Shown: piece by piece, positions 34,607-46,600 of the stretch
Position numbering within the stretch: the first letter of the stretch is position 1
Layout: each line of letters begins with the position of its first letter
DNA from: Liolophura sinensis
Taxonomy: Eukaryota; Mollusca; Polyplacophora; Chitonida; Chitonidae
Assembly: GCF_032854445.1 (NCBI RefSeq)
Contig: NC_088300.1
Location: forward strand, 79,089,084-79,153,083
Length of the DNA: 64,000 nucleotides
Reading direction: 5' to 3'
The notes under the pieces: generated by a model
What the model saw: the letters and a program-made list of their open reading frames with translations, nothing else
Told to the model about the DNA's origin: nothing
Database searches by the model: none
Program-made: the position numbers and the translations under genes

Positions 34607-35229
34607 CTACTGACCATGAATCTCACATTAGAATGGCTTCTGATTCTTCTGCCAAGCAAGCTGATGAACAGAAAAGTCTGTTCTCAATGATTCCTTGAGC
34701 TAAGCACTCATCCCCTCTGAGTATCTACAAGGTAGTCCCTGCTGCAGAAACCATGTAGTGAATTCCATGTAAGTGTTATTACCAAAATGCAATTTGAACC
34801 TCACACCTCTGACTGACTTTATGGTTAACACTATCCAGTTCAATAATATTAAACATTCAGGTATGTTTTCTGGTATTTACCTGCCTCATCCTGAAGAATT
34901 TACACTCTTGAATAAAAGAATAACTTATATGGCTATAAAAGAACACTTTATCTTCAATTTCAGTAAAATTTTCTCCGCTGACGAGTATTAGAATACTGCA
35001 TGGAAAGACAAACCAAAACATGACAGAGATAACACTAATATTTTAATATACAGTATTTCCTTATCAATAACCAATGTATCACCCATGACATACATGAAAC
35101 AAATATAGTTAATATCAACGGCAGGTGTCTGCCCAAAATTCTTTGGGATAAATAAAGTGAGAACACTGAAAAGAGAAAAATTTAGCCGAGTTGTCCTTCT
35201 CTCATTCTGCTGTGATAAAAGCAATGTAT
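34607..35229. other. Intergenic, nothing recognised
   Basis: AT-rich sequence between the securin gene and the convergent SFR1 gene. No repeat or coding motif is seen. Confidence 0.5.
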
Positions 35230-35482
35230 ACTGATTTATTTATTTATCTGACTGGTCTTTTATGCCGCTCTCAAGAACTTTTCACTTATACAACGGTGGC
35301 TAGCAATATGATGGGAGGACACTGGCTAGAGCCTGGGGAAAACCCATGACCATCCACAGGTTGCTGTCAGGCCTTCACACAACCATCTGCAGGTTGCTGA
35401 ACTCACAGCAACCACAATCGTGAGAGGCTCCTGGGTTATTGCGTTGTGCTGGTGTGCAAACCCCCTCGGCCATGGAGGCCCC
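35230..35482 (-). mobile_element. Bivalve-type SINE, minus orientation, with internal duplication
   Basis: On the + strand it starts with the A-rich tail complement (TTTATTTATTTATCTGACTG) and ends GGCCATGGAGGCCCC, the reversed tRNA-like head. The block CCATCCACAGGTTGCTG is followed by a second CCATCTGCAGGTTGCTG about 35 bp later, so part of the body is duplicated. It lies just 3' of SFR1. Confidence 0.82.
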
Positions 35483-35513
35483 AATGCATACTGAAGACAG
35501 GTGTAAACAAATT

Positions 35514-37524
35514 TCAGTCAAACGACTCTTCATCTGGATTAAAGTTAACTAGCTGATGATCAATTTGCAAATGGTTCACTAACTCGGTCATAGTTGGTTT
35601 TGGCTCCGGCAGTTTATTATGCAAATCTTGGAGGGCCTGTTGGCTCACATGTCGCCATTTGGATATGAGGCTGTCTAGATGGTCTAAGTTATTCTGGAAA
35701 CAAGCAAAACCACTGTTATCATAGAAAAACATTCTCTCACAGTCACACATATACAGAAAATAAAAAAATAAATATATAAAACTTGTACAACATAACTTTT
35801 TCTTTTGTAGACTGAATGCACTTTATGATGCAGTATGATGTTGCAAATGGAAATCTTGGGTTGTGAACTGAAGGGTTAAATCTGACCAAGGTATTAAGCT
35901 GTTAAAAATAACAATGACAACCATTATATTACCTCCATATATATATATTGCACATAAGAAGAGAAGAAAAATAACAAAATTCGGAGGCAGTCAGCATGGG
36001 TTCTCAATTGTTATACATAGCAAATGATTACCTTAGTCCTGTACATCTTCACCATCTTCAGCTTACGCAGTGTTTCCTGTTTTTCCTCAATATTTTCTTG
36101 GAGTGATGCATGTAGACATTTTAATGAGTGCAGTTGTGAAGTATTCTCATTAAGCAGCTGTGTGTCCAGGTTAGCATGGTCAGCTGGGTAACTTACTACA
36201 GTGTCACTTACATTCTCTACACTTTCACTGTCTGAAGTACATTTATGTTTGCCATCATTACATGTAATTGACACATATTCATGGCCCACTGAGTTGCATC
36301 TGTTGAGTAGATCTGAAGTTTTGGCTCCATTTCTGTCAGCACAAAGCTTTCTGTGTCCCTCACAGCCTTGTTGTTTGCATCTCTTAGGACAGCTGACAAT
36401 ACATTGTACATCATGCTCCATCTTCACAACACTGTCATCTGATGAACACAAACCAAACAGACGCTTTCCTCCTCTTGACTGAACATCAGACTTCCCTTTG
36501 GTTCTCGGTGTACGTAGCAGAGTCTTTGATACTGGGCTGGGTGTGACAGGGTTGTCGGTCCCTGCCAGTGGACTTTCTGCAACCCGTAGGAGTTTAGAAG
36601 ATGCTGGAGAACAATGGTATCTTCCACATCGTTTTAGCTTTTCACGCAACTTTGAACTCATCTGCAAACGTTACAATTAAAAACTGGTTAAAACAGCATA
36701 TATCATAAAACTGCCAGCATTTCTATTTTTGGCCTGTCCACTTCACCACTGAAACATTTGATTTGTCTCATGTAGTTGTGCTCTCAACTGGTTTTATTTG
36801 CTGGTATTTCATTCATGTAGGCATCACACTGAGCTTTCAGAGAGTTACAGTGCATTTTACCAGCTATAACAGGTACAGAATAGAGGTATCACCACATGCA
36901 GTCACTGTGAGTTCAAGTCCAGCTCATGCTGACTTCCTCTCCAGCTGTATGTGGGAAGGTCTGCCCACTACCTGCGGATGGTTACGGGTTTCCCCTGGGC
37001 TCTGCCGAGTTTGCTCCCATCATAATGCTGGTGAAATATTATAAATGAAATATTCTAGAATACTAGTATGGCATAAAAGACTAATCAAATAAACAAATAA
37101 CATCACCACATGATTAAAAAGTGTGTAAGCTCGAACACACCTGTTTTGTGATCATATGGTAGATAAAATACCAAATAACACATTGTACTGTGGTTCTTGG
37201 TAACACATATGCAATGTGTGTTATTGGGCCCAAGATTTGCCTTTGATCTGAAGAGTGAAGGAGCACCAATTGGATAAAACTGCCATACACACATTTTAGG
37301 TTGTTGATACGTTATAGGTTGAATTTTCAATATGTTGTTGAGAAAAGTGCAAGTTGCGTGTGGTGGTATGGCATGGTACAAAGCCAAAGTTAACGGATAC
37401 ATGTATATATTGTTAAGGTTGAAGTTGGTAAATTTACTCCATAAATAGTAAGTCAATACAATTATAATGTAGTCACCTGTTTTCCTGTTGTTGTAGGAGA
37501 TATCCCCCCTGATTCTGATGCCAT
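35514..37524 (-). CDS. SFR1: SFR1/MEI5: Swi5-dependent recombination DNA repair protein 1 homologue, 3 coding exons
   Basis: Minus-strand exons 37524-37477, 36661-36032 and 35693-35514, all phase 0, give 858 nt (285 residues). Sfr1 with Swi5 stabilises RAD51 (and DMC1) nucleoprotein filaments in homologous recombination. Seen: short exon 1 MASESGGISPTTTGKQ, then MSSKLREKLKRCGR (the human protein has a similar M-S-x-x-L-R-E-R-L block), a long low-complexity, Cys- and Ser-rich middle, a coiled-coil-like stretch QENIEEKQETLRKLKMVKMY, and a conserved C-terminal domain NNLDHLDSLISKWR ... SQQALQDL ... ELVNHLQIDHQLVNF ending NPDEESFD. The exon 2/3 junction falls between VKMYRTK and NNLDHL. The call rests on this C-terminal Mei5/Sfr1 pattern, which is distinctive. 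A SINE sits in intron 1. Confidence 0.9.
36885..37099 (+). mobile_element. Bivalve-type SINE in SFR1 intron 1
   Basis: Contains CAGTCACTGTGAGTTCAAGT (B-box region), CCAGCTCATGCTGACTTCCT, GTGGGAAGGTCTGCCCACTA and an ATCAAATAAACAAATAA tail. Orientation is opposite to the host gene. Confidence 0.82.
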
Positions 37525-40440
37525 GATTTCCTCTCTACTGGTATCTATGTACAATAAGTAAGAAAAACATGAATTCTCATTGATTTCTGCAGGAAAAGGA
37601 AGACAAGGAGAGATACAGGTACCACCTTGGCAAGGATCAATTCCTTGTTATATTTCACTGTGTCATCCATGAAAATCTACATATGTACCTCAGAATGAAT
37701 GATGATGGTTCAACCAAACTGCTAAACTTATGTATGGATTATGTATGGGGCTGCCTGTCTTTACCGTACAATCACACATTCATTGCTAGTGCAAACTGAC
37801 TGATTTTGCATCTATCTGGGGATGCCTGTCATTACTGTCTGGCATTCACTGCCTGCCGTTCATAGTTATCCTGAGACACTAAAACGTTATTTGCCACAAG
37901 CTGACTTAATGCTATAACTGGACATTTATCATACAAATTATAGCACCAATCAATACAGCTCTGTAAATGCAGCGCATAATTCTCCTTGCCTAGATCATTC
38001 CTACACAAAACATAGGGTGATGAGGTCACACAAATATTAAAACAAGTTGTGGATTTAAGTACTACCAGTAACAAACAAATTTAGAAAATTTCTCTCCCAT
38101 ACTAATTGCAAAACTATTGGATGGATTTAGGTTTAGCTGATTTTCAAACTTGGTCTGAGGGGCCCAAAGATCTGAATCAACACAGGCACAAAATTGTTAA
38201 AAATCTGACCATATTTGAAGCAGTTGTTGCAAGGAACCAAAGACCAATCCAAACCGAGGAAATATTTAAGCTTCCAATGCGCAGATCCTGCTGGTTTTCT
38301 AAGTTGATCTGAGGTTATAGGCCTAGACTAGGCCTAAAGTGAGCGTGCACTCAAGATTCTATGTCTACCCCTAGTGAAACTTTGGCTGTGGCTTACCGGT
38401 ACCAGTGTTACTGCAGACAGACCCAAATTAAAATTCTCACTTTCACTGCAGTATGGGATAAACTAACACTCTCTACAGTACCAGTGGTCCTAGCTATCTG
38501 TCTATATACTAGTTGGACTGGGTACATGTAGGATGGATGACTTGGAGTAATGACACCCCACACACAACACAAAATTTACGTTTTTCTCTTCATTTTGCCA
38601 TTATATTGAGGCGTTGAGAAATCATTACGCGATAAAACTATGCTCTTATTTAGAGCAATCCGGGTCTACTTTATATTTCCATTCCCATCTTACCAGACTT
38701 CACATAATAAACGGTGAGTCTACAGCCAACATTTGTATCAAATCTACCGCCGACTCAATGCATTGCCGAACTATCGTCTTTCACGCTTTGTCAATACCGC
38801 GAGATCTCGTGGATTTTAACGGAAGGCGGATTTTTCGAAAAGGTACTTTTTTGTCCATAAAAGCAATGTATCTAGTCTAATTATCACGGCCATTGGTTTC
38901 GTGAGAGCAGTTCAAATGAATGATGCAGTAACATGTCCTTAACCCCAGTATGTCTCTATTTTAGTGTGCTGTCATTTGTTCACTTTTAGTTATAAGACCC
39001 GAGACTTTCGGAGATTGTTGTGTTGTTGTTGTGCCTCAGATGAAGCCAACAATTGCCAAGTTGTAGGCCAGTGGAACCATCAGCGTGCTAACCAGAAACC
39101 CCAAGTTAAACAGACTGTTTTGAAAGGCTCAAGAAAGATTTTTTGAACGTTGTTCAACTTGATATCTATTGAATTTGTAAATCTAAAACCCTTACATTAG
39201 TTATACTGCCGGCCTTTGGCCGACAAATAGCAGTTGATCGTTCGACTTGTTGAACTACCAATACATGTAGGGGCCTACCTGGTAGAGCCCGCGATACAGT
39301 ATTTTTATTGCACTACGTGTAAAGTGATGATGACTATGACAAACACATAACAAGCAAACTAGCGACAGTTTTTACAAGCAAGTATTAGTGGTTAAAACCA
39401 AACACATGTATCAGATATATGTGGTTATGGTGAATAGCGGATTAGCTAGTTCAATTAAAGTGAACGTTGAGGTCTGTTTTCAACAGTTTCTGATATTTAC
39501 CTGCCTCAGCCTTCAATTGTTGAATTAAAAAACCAGGCAGGTCCATTCCACAAGACGTTAAGACCACTCCAAAATGGAAACACGCCGATTACTGATGTGG
39601 ACAGAAGAGATGGGTCTTTTCGACCACTCCTAGAAGTTTCAATCAATTTCAAACAAGATATATGCAGAAGGCCTTATAAAATGTAGACGTTTTTCTCTTC
39701 AAAACCACCATGTGCTTGCGTTAAGCATTGGGTGCACACAGAATTATGAAAACAGTAGATAAGATTACTAATTAACTTGTTCATTTACTCGTTTACAATG
39801 CTTTGGGTCCTGGACCGCCAGTCTAATGAAATCCTGAGCTGTCGATCATCCCAAAGGTAAATATGAATCCATATTTCAGCAAGTTCCACTTCTGTGCTTG
39901 CTTGAACTTCACAAAGAAGGGTGTTCATCACATATGCCATACAGGTTTATGGGGCACACATTTGCAATCGCGAGGCCCGGAAATCAGCATAACAACCATA
40001 CCCAGAATACAACATACAGAAGACAGTTGCTATTTTGGGAACTTGGAATCATCAGACAGGTTGAACTTGCTGAAAATATGGAAGGATATTTACATTTGGG
40101 ATGGTTGCCACCTTCGGATTTTATCAGTCTGTTTTTTTAGGACCCTATGCATTGTATAGGAGTAAATGGAAGGCTAGTAATCAACAGTTTTCTGACACAC
40201 TACGAAGCTTCCTACCAAGGTGAATGGAACACAGCCTTGACTATCTGAGTGCTTAAACAAACATAAAAAAGCGAACTTAGTCATCCAGGGCTACTCTAGC
40301 AGCAATGAACACATATGAATACGTGTGGTACTATATATACGAATGAATGGTTATGGCGTAACACCACAAGGGAAGTATTTCAACCATATCATGGCTATAT
40401 ATGACTACTACATGTACATGTATGCACTATGGTTGGAGTG
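37525..40440. other. Divergent intergenic region between SFR1 and NCAPH
   Basis: SFR1 and NCAPH are head to head across about 3.1 kb of mainly AT-rich sequence. A GC-richer patch near 38740-38850 (GAGATCTCGTGGATTTTAAC, GGAAGGCGGATTTTTCG) with a GGTACTTTT donor-like string could hold the NCAPH promoter or a non-coding first exon; this is a guess. Short open frames (38106-38312, 38614-38880, 38964-39146, 39863-40159) show no domain. Confidence 0.3.
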
Positions 40441-40519
40441 TCAGCTCCAGCTGTACGTGGGAAGGTCTGAAATATTCTTGAGTATGATATAAAACACCAA
40501 TTAAATAAATAAATAAATA
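40441..40519 (+). mobile_element. Internally deleted SINE fragment
   Basis: TCAGCTCCAGCTGTACGTGG-GAAGGTCTGAAATATTCTTG joins the middle of the SINE directly to its 3' end, followed by a (AAAT)n tail. Confidence 0.8.
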
Positions 40520-40666
40520 GTTGGAGTGAACACATTTCATAACTTGACAAATCAAAATATTCTGGAGTGTACTAAAACACAAGATACCTGATTACACATG
40601 AACTTGACCAGTTACATTGTATTGACCACATAATGATGATGTATTTCTGTCTGTTGCAGCGACAGA

Positions 40667-43600
40667 ATGACAGCTGTGGTGATGTCCCCTCTGGGTACTC
40701 CAGTAGGCCCAGGCAGTGGATTGTCAACACCAGCCATGTATGTTTCCCCATCTACAGGAAGACAGATTGGTGTAACAAGTCCTGCCCCTTTTCTCAGAAC
40801 AACCAATGAGGATGAGAAGGAAAGAAGAGAGAGGAGACGATCTAAAGTATTGGAGTTACAAAGGAAAAATCATCGCAGTCCTGGCACTCCAACTGATAGG
40901 TAAATGTTTTCAAAGTTGTGAACAGTTTTCAGAAGCTGTTTATGAAAATTACCCTCCGCCATAAAAAAATCAGACTTTGCTTGATAACTTTGCTTTCTGA
41001 TGAATGGCTTTGCTTTGTCAATACTTTCGATGTCCGTCAGCAATTCTTTCTAACCGTGTCTTTTGCCTTCAGATTGCGAGCCACACCACTTAATGGACTC
41101 ACAAGCAATCAGCTGTCAGATCATTACTCCAACTGTATTAAACTGTCCGCAGAAAATGTAAGTAGATTTCCATAATGCAGACATGTACGTGTAAAGTCTG
41201 ATGAAGCTGTTATACTGTACATAAACTTGTTATTATAGAGCCTTGATAAGTATCAAACTGCAAAAAGGTGAAGATAGCTTAATACTTGAAAATAACAATC
41301 ATAACAGACAAGCTTTTTATATTATACATTATTAAACAATTTTAACTTTTGAGTTGGTATTAGCATACATAAAATAATGATCACAAATTATGCTGATTAA
41401 AGTATTCACAAAGGAAACAGATATTATACTTTGAATGCACGTCATCAATGCACTTTAGTTAAAGCTGCCATGATGTTGGATTATTTATTTTTTTCACTTT
41501 TATGTATTTAACATATTAACTGGGAAGTAGATTTCATTGTTTCTTTCAGAAAATTAATTCCAAGAATGCATTTGGTTTACATCTTATTGATTACATGACT
41601 GAGTTGCTGAAGCGAAAGGAGCTAGAAAATTTCCAGGTACTGCTATTTCAACACTGTATGTGCTAATGTACAATCTTAAGGAATTCATAAATTTGGTTTT
41701 CACATTTTGATTTATTTATTTATTTGATTGGTGTTTTACGCCATACTCAAGAATATTTCACTTATACGACGGCGGCCAGCATTATGGTGGGAGAAAACCG
41801 GGCACAGCCCGAGGGAAACCCACGACCATCCGCAGGTTGCTGCAGACCTTCCCACTTACGACCGAAGAGGAAGCCACACATTTTGATACCTGAGCAAAGT
41901 TTATTAAGCATGGAGTTAAAGGTTGAAGGGATGTAACAACTACTTTTTCTTATGGAGCTTGTCAAAATGAAAATGCTTTTTCTTTCCGTGTTATTTTGTG
42001 ATGTGGCACCTTCTCACTAGGTTTGTTCTGTGGTGTGGACTGTAAAGGAAAATTAATGCTTTTTACAACTTAAGGTGGCCAGCTCAACATTAGATGCCAG
42101 TGCCAAGATCTACGCTGGTCGTGTCGACGCCGTTCATGCTGAGACGTACAAGGTTCTCAGTGGTCTGGGGCGGGGGGCTGATAAACAAGACGAAGGACCG
42201 GGGGGTGAAGGTAATGTTATCTTTGCTGAACAGCGAGAACTGTAACTATGATCTGTACTCACCAGGGAGAACTGTTAGTGCAAGCTGTACTGGTGAGAAC
42301 TGTAACTGTGAGCTGTACTAGTGACAAGTTTAACTGTGAAGTGTAATGGTGAGAAGTGTAACTGTGAGCTGTACTGGTGAGAAGAGTAACTGTGAGCTGT
42401 ACTAGTGAGAACTGTAACTGTGAGCTGTACTAGTGACAAGTTTAACTGTGAAGTGTAATGGTGAGAAGTGTAACTGTGAGCTGTACTAGTGAGAACTTTA
42501 ACTGGGAGCTGTACTAGTGACAAGTTTAACTCTGAAGTGTAATGGTGAGAAGTGTAACTGTGAGCTGTACTGGTGAGAAGTGTAACTGTGAGCTGTGCTG
42601 GCGAGAAGTTTAATTGTGAGCTTTACGGGTGAACTTTGTGAGCTCTAACTTTGAGCTGCACTGGTGAGAAGTGTAACTGAGAGCTGTACTGGTAATAACT
42701 GTATATGTAATTGTGGGCAGTACTGGGGAGAAGTGTAATTGTGAGCTGTGCTGGTGAGAACTTAGTGAGCTTTAACATTGAGCTGTACTTGTGAGAAGTG
42801 TAACTATGAGCTGTACTGGTGAGATGTGTAACTGAGCTGTACTGGTGAGAAGTGTAACTGTAAGCTGTACTGGTGAGAAGTGTAACTGAGCCGTGCTGGT
42901 GAGAAGTATGACTGTGAGCTGTGCTGGTGAGAAGTGTAACTGTGAGGTGTACTGGTTAGAAGTATGACTGAGCTGTGCTGATGAGAAGTGTAACTGTGAG
43001 GTGTACTGGTGAGGATTGTAATTGTGAGCTGTACTCATGAGAAGTGTGACTATGAGCTGTACTGGTGAGAAGTTTAACTGTGAGCTGTACTGTTGAGAAG
43101 TGTAACTGTGAGCTGTACTGGTGAGAACCTTACCAGTGAAATATAGTGGTCAGTGAGATCTGTAACTGTAGCTGACAGCTGTAACTTTTCTCAACTGTAA
43201 CTCTGTGCTGGGCTGATGAGAGCTGTAACTCTGTGCTAGACTGATGAGAACTGTAACTATGTGCTGTATCAATGAAAACTGCAACGGCAGCAGTCAGTTT
43301 TACTGGTGAGAACTGTAGCTTAATGCTCAAGGTTGTTTTTCAGAGGTCATTCTACACAGTGAAACCACGTGCCATTTTTAGTGGAGTCTTATCTGTTTAA
43401 TTTACATGTATGATAAAGTGATTTTCTTTCTGTTTGAAATTTCAATCATATTCGGTTAAATAACATAAGTGTGGATACACAACAGAAAGAAAAATGTTTG
43501 GGAGCAGAATTTTTTTCAGTAATTTTAATTTTGGGTCTTTTTGGCATAGATGTTTGTCAGACACTGGATGAGGTGGGATAAGTAGGTTTGTCAGACACTG

Positions 43601-46600
43601 GATGATGTGGTGGAAGAGGTGTGTTAGGCACTGGATGAGGTGGGATAAAGAGGTTTGTCAGACACTGGATGATGTGGCTGAAGAGGTGTGTTAGGCACTG
43701 GATGAGGTGGGATAAAGAGGTTTGTCAGGCACTGGATGAGGTGAGATAAAGAGGTTTGTCAGGCACTGGATGAGGTGGGATAAAGAGGTTTGTCAGACAC
43801 TGGATGAGGTGGGATGAAGAGGTTTGTCAGGCACTGGATGAGGTGGGATAAAGAGGTTTGTCAGGCACTGGATGTGGCATAAAGAGGTTTGTCAGACACT
43901 GGATGATGTGGCTGAAGAGGTGTGTTAGGCACTGGATGAGGTGAGATAAAGAGGTTTGTCAGGCACTGGATGAGGTGGGATAAAGAGGTTTGTCAGGTAC
44001 TGGATGAGGTGGGATAAAGAGGTTTGTCAGGTACTGGATGAGGTGAGATAAAGAGGTTTGTTAGGTACTGGAAGAGGTGGCTGAAGAGGTGTGTCAGGCA
44101 CTGGATGATGTGGGATAAAGAGGTTTGTCAGACACTGGATGAGGTGGGATAAAAAGGTTTGTGAGGCACTGTATGATGTGAGATAAAGAGGTGTGTCAGG
44201 CACTGGATGATGTGGGATAAAGAGGTTTGTCAGACACTGGATGAGGTGGCATAAGGGGTTTGTCAGGCACAGGATGAGATGGCATAAGAGGTTTGTCAGG
44301 CACAGGATGAGATGGCATAAGGGGTTTCTCAGGCACAGGATGAAGGGGGATTTGTTATTAAACTTTGTTCTGTTACTTGACTGCCATCACATAAGTGGAA
44401 TGTCATCAGACGACATAAAATTAAGCAGATTGTTTTTTTTTTTTCAGATGGAGATATTCCTGGGGAGGATGGGGATGAACAACAGAAGAAGAAAAAAAAA
44501 GTATTTGTAATAAATGTGTTTTGAAGTCATTGTTTTGTTCTTCATGCTTTATGGCAAAGAAATAGCTTGAAAGTCAGTGTGTAATTTCACATTAAATGTA
44601 CAGCTTTCCATATGACTAGGTCAGCATATCCCTCTCGAAACAATTTTATTGTTGTATAATATTTAGCAAGCATTGTCAGAAAATGTGTCTTCTATTTTGT
44701 ACCAGTACTACATTTGCAGTACACATACTATCAGCTGAAGATAGAGATTATAAATGGTGTATCTTCTGAAACAAAGTAAAAAGACATTTTACACTTACAT
44801 TGTGTTGTTTTTGCAGATGAGAAATAGCAAGACGGTTGAGACGAACTTAAAAAATATCAACATTAACAAACTGGACTTGGCATTTGAGGTGAGTTTTGTG
44901 TGTAATGTTATGTTTTAGGAGCATTCATGTCTGAGTGACTTTGGGACAATATCATTTAATGTGTAACTTATGTGTAAACACTGATATTTCGTCTTATTTA
45001 TGTTTCATGGTTGTATTCTCCAGACAAGATGAGGATATCGATGTACTTAGGGTATACAGCATTTTAACAGTTTCATTTTTAGTGAACAGTGGGCTGTAGG
45101 TGGTTGGCTTTTGAAACGTGCCCACACAGACATCTCAGATCTTAGCCTGATTTAGACACACATGTAAAAAGTTTCAAATACCAGTACAGTTCTTCAGGCA
45201 GTGTTCAAACTTTATGATCTCGACTTGAACAAGGAGCATGGCTTTCTGCCTGATGGTAGATATTGGTATCAGTGGTACCACCTCTGGGGTGTTGATCTGT
45301 ACACTCCATGCTCTCTCGATCCATGGAAAGTCTGGGTTTTTGTGCTGTGCAGGTCACAGTTGTCAGGTGGCTTTGTGATCACAGTTATCAAAAAGCCAGA
45401 GACTTCAGTTGATGTAAATAGGGCTTTATAGCGTGTACAGAAGTTTAGGCAGTTTCTGGTTTTACATTGATTTACATGCTTGCCATCATAGATTTGACCT
45501 TTCAGTTGTGAACTCATGGAGGCTGCTGTAGAAATTGTGTAACAGGCACAAAAGAAGGAAGGAATGAAATAGCATGAAATTGTAACTATTTGCTGTAGGT
45601 TGACCCTCTGTTCCAAGTGATGTCAGCAGCGTTTGATGAGGGAGGTACTGGTGGTCTGCTGATGAACCAGCTGCGTTGCCTGGACGATAGCTCTCACCTG
45701 CTGTTTGACTCCTCAACTATTATGATCGGGGCAGAGAGCACAGCCAGCCCAGAGGATAGTCAGAAATTTGTGGACCTGACAGAGATCAAAGGTACAAGCC
45801 AAAACCTAAAGTGTACACTACTTGTGATGCTAGAAATCAGCAGTGCAAGCAGAAACCTAAAGTGTACACTGCACTTATGGTGCTAGAAATCAGCAGTGCA
45901 AGCAGAAATCTAAAGTGTACACTACTTGTGATGCTAGAAATCAGCAGTGCCAGCTAAAACCTGATGTGTACACTTTACTTATGGTGCTAGAAATCAGCAG
46001 TGCAAGCAGAAACCTAAAGTGTACACTGCACTTATGGTGCTAGAAATCAGCAGTGCAAGCAGAAGTCTAAAGTGTACACTACTTGTGATGCTAGAAATCA
46101 GCAGTGCCAGCTAAAACCTGATGTGTACACTCTACTTATGGTGCTAGAAATCAGCAGTGCAAGCAGAAACCTAAAGTGTACACTGCACCTATGGTGCTAG
46201 AAATCAGCAGTGCAAGCAGAAACCTAAAGTGTACACTGCACCTATGGTGCTAGAAATCAGCAGTGCAAGCAGAAACCTAATGTGTACACTCTACTTGTGA
46301 GGTGAGAAATCAGCAGTACAAGCCAAAACTTATTGTGTACACTCTACTTATGGTGCCAGAAATCAGCAGTGCAAGCAGAAACCTAAAGTATACACTACTT
46401 GTGATGCTAGAAATCAACTTGTTTACCCATCATGCAATGATTCACCGGAGTTTGTATATATTTTTAAAGCCTAATTTTTCCTCATTGCCGTTAAAATTGC
46501 GGTTATTTCGACCAGCCAGACAACATCCGATTAGATAACAGCTGTTTTACTAGCGGACGGGATGAATTCCAACCTATCAGTGACTGTATATATGAGATCA

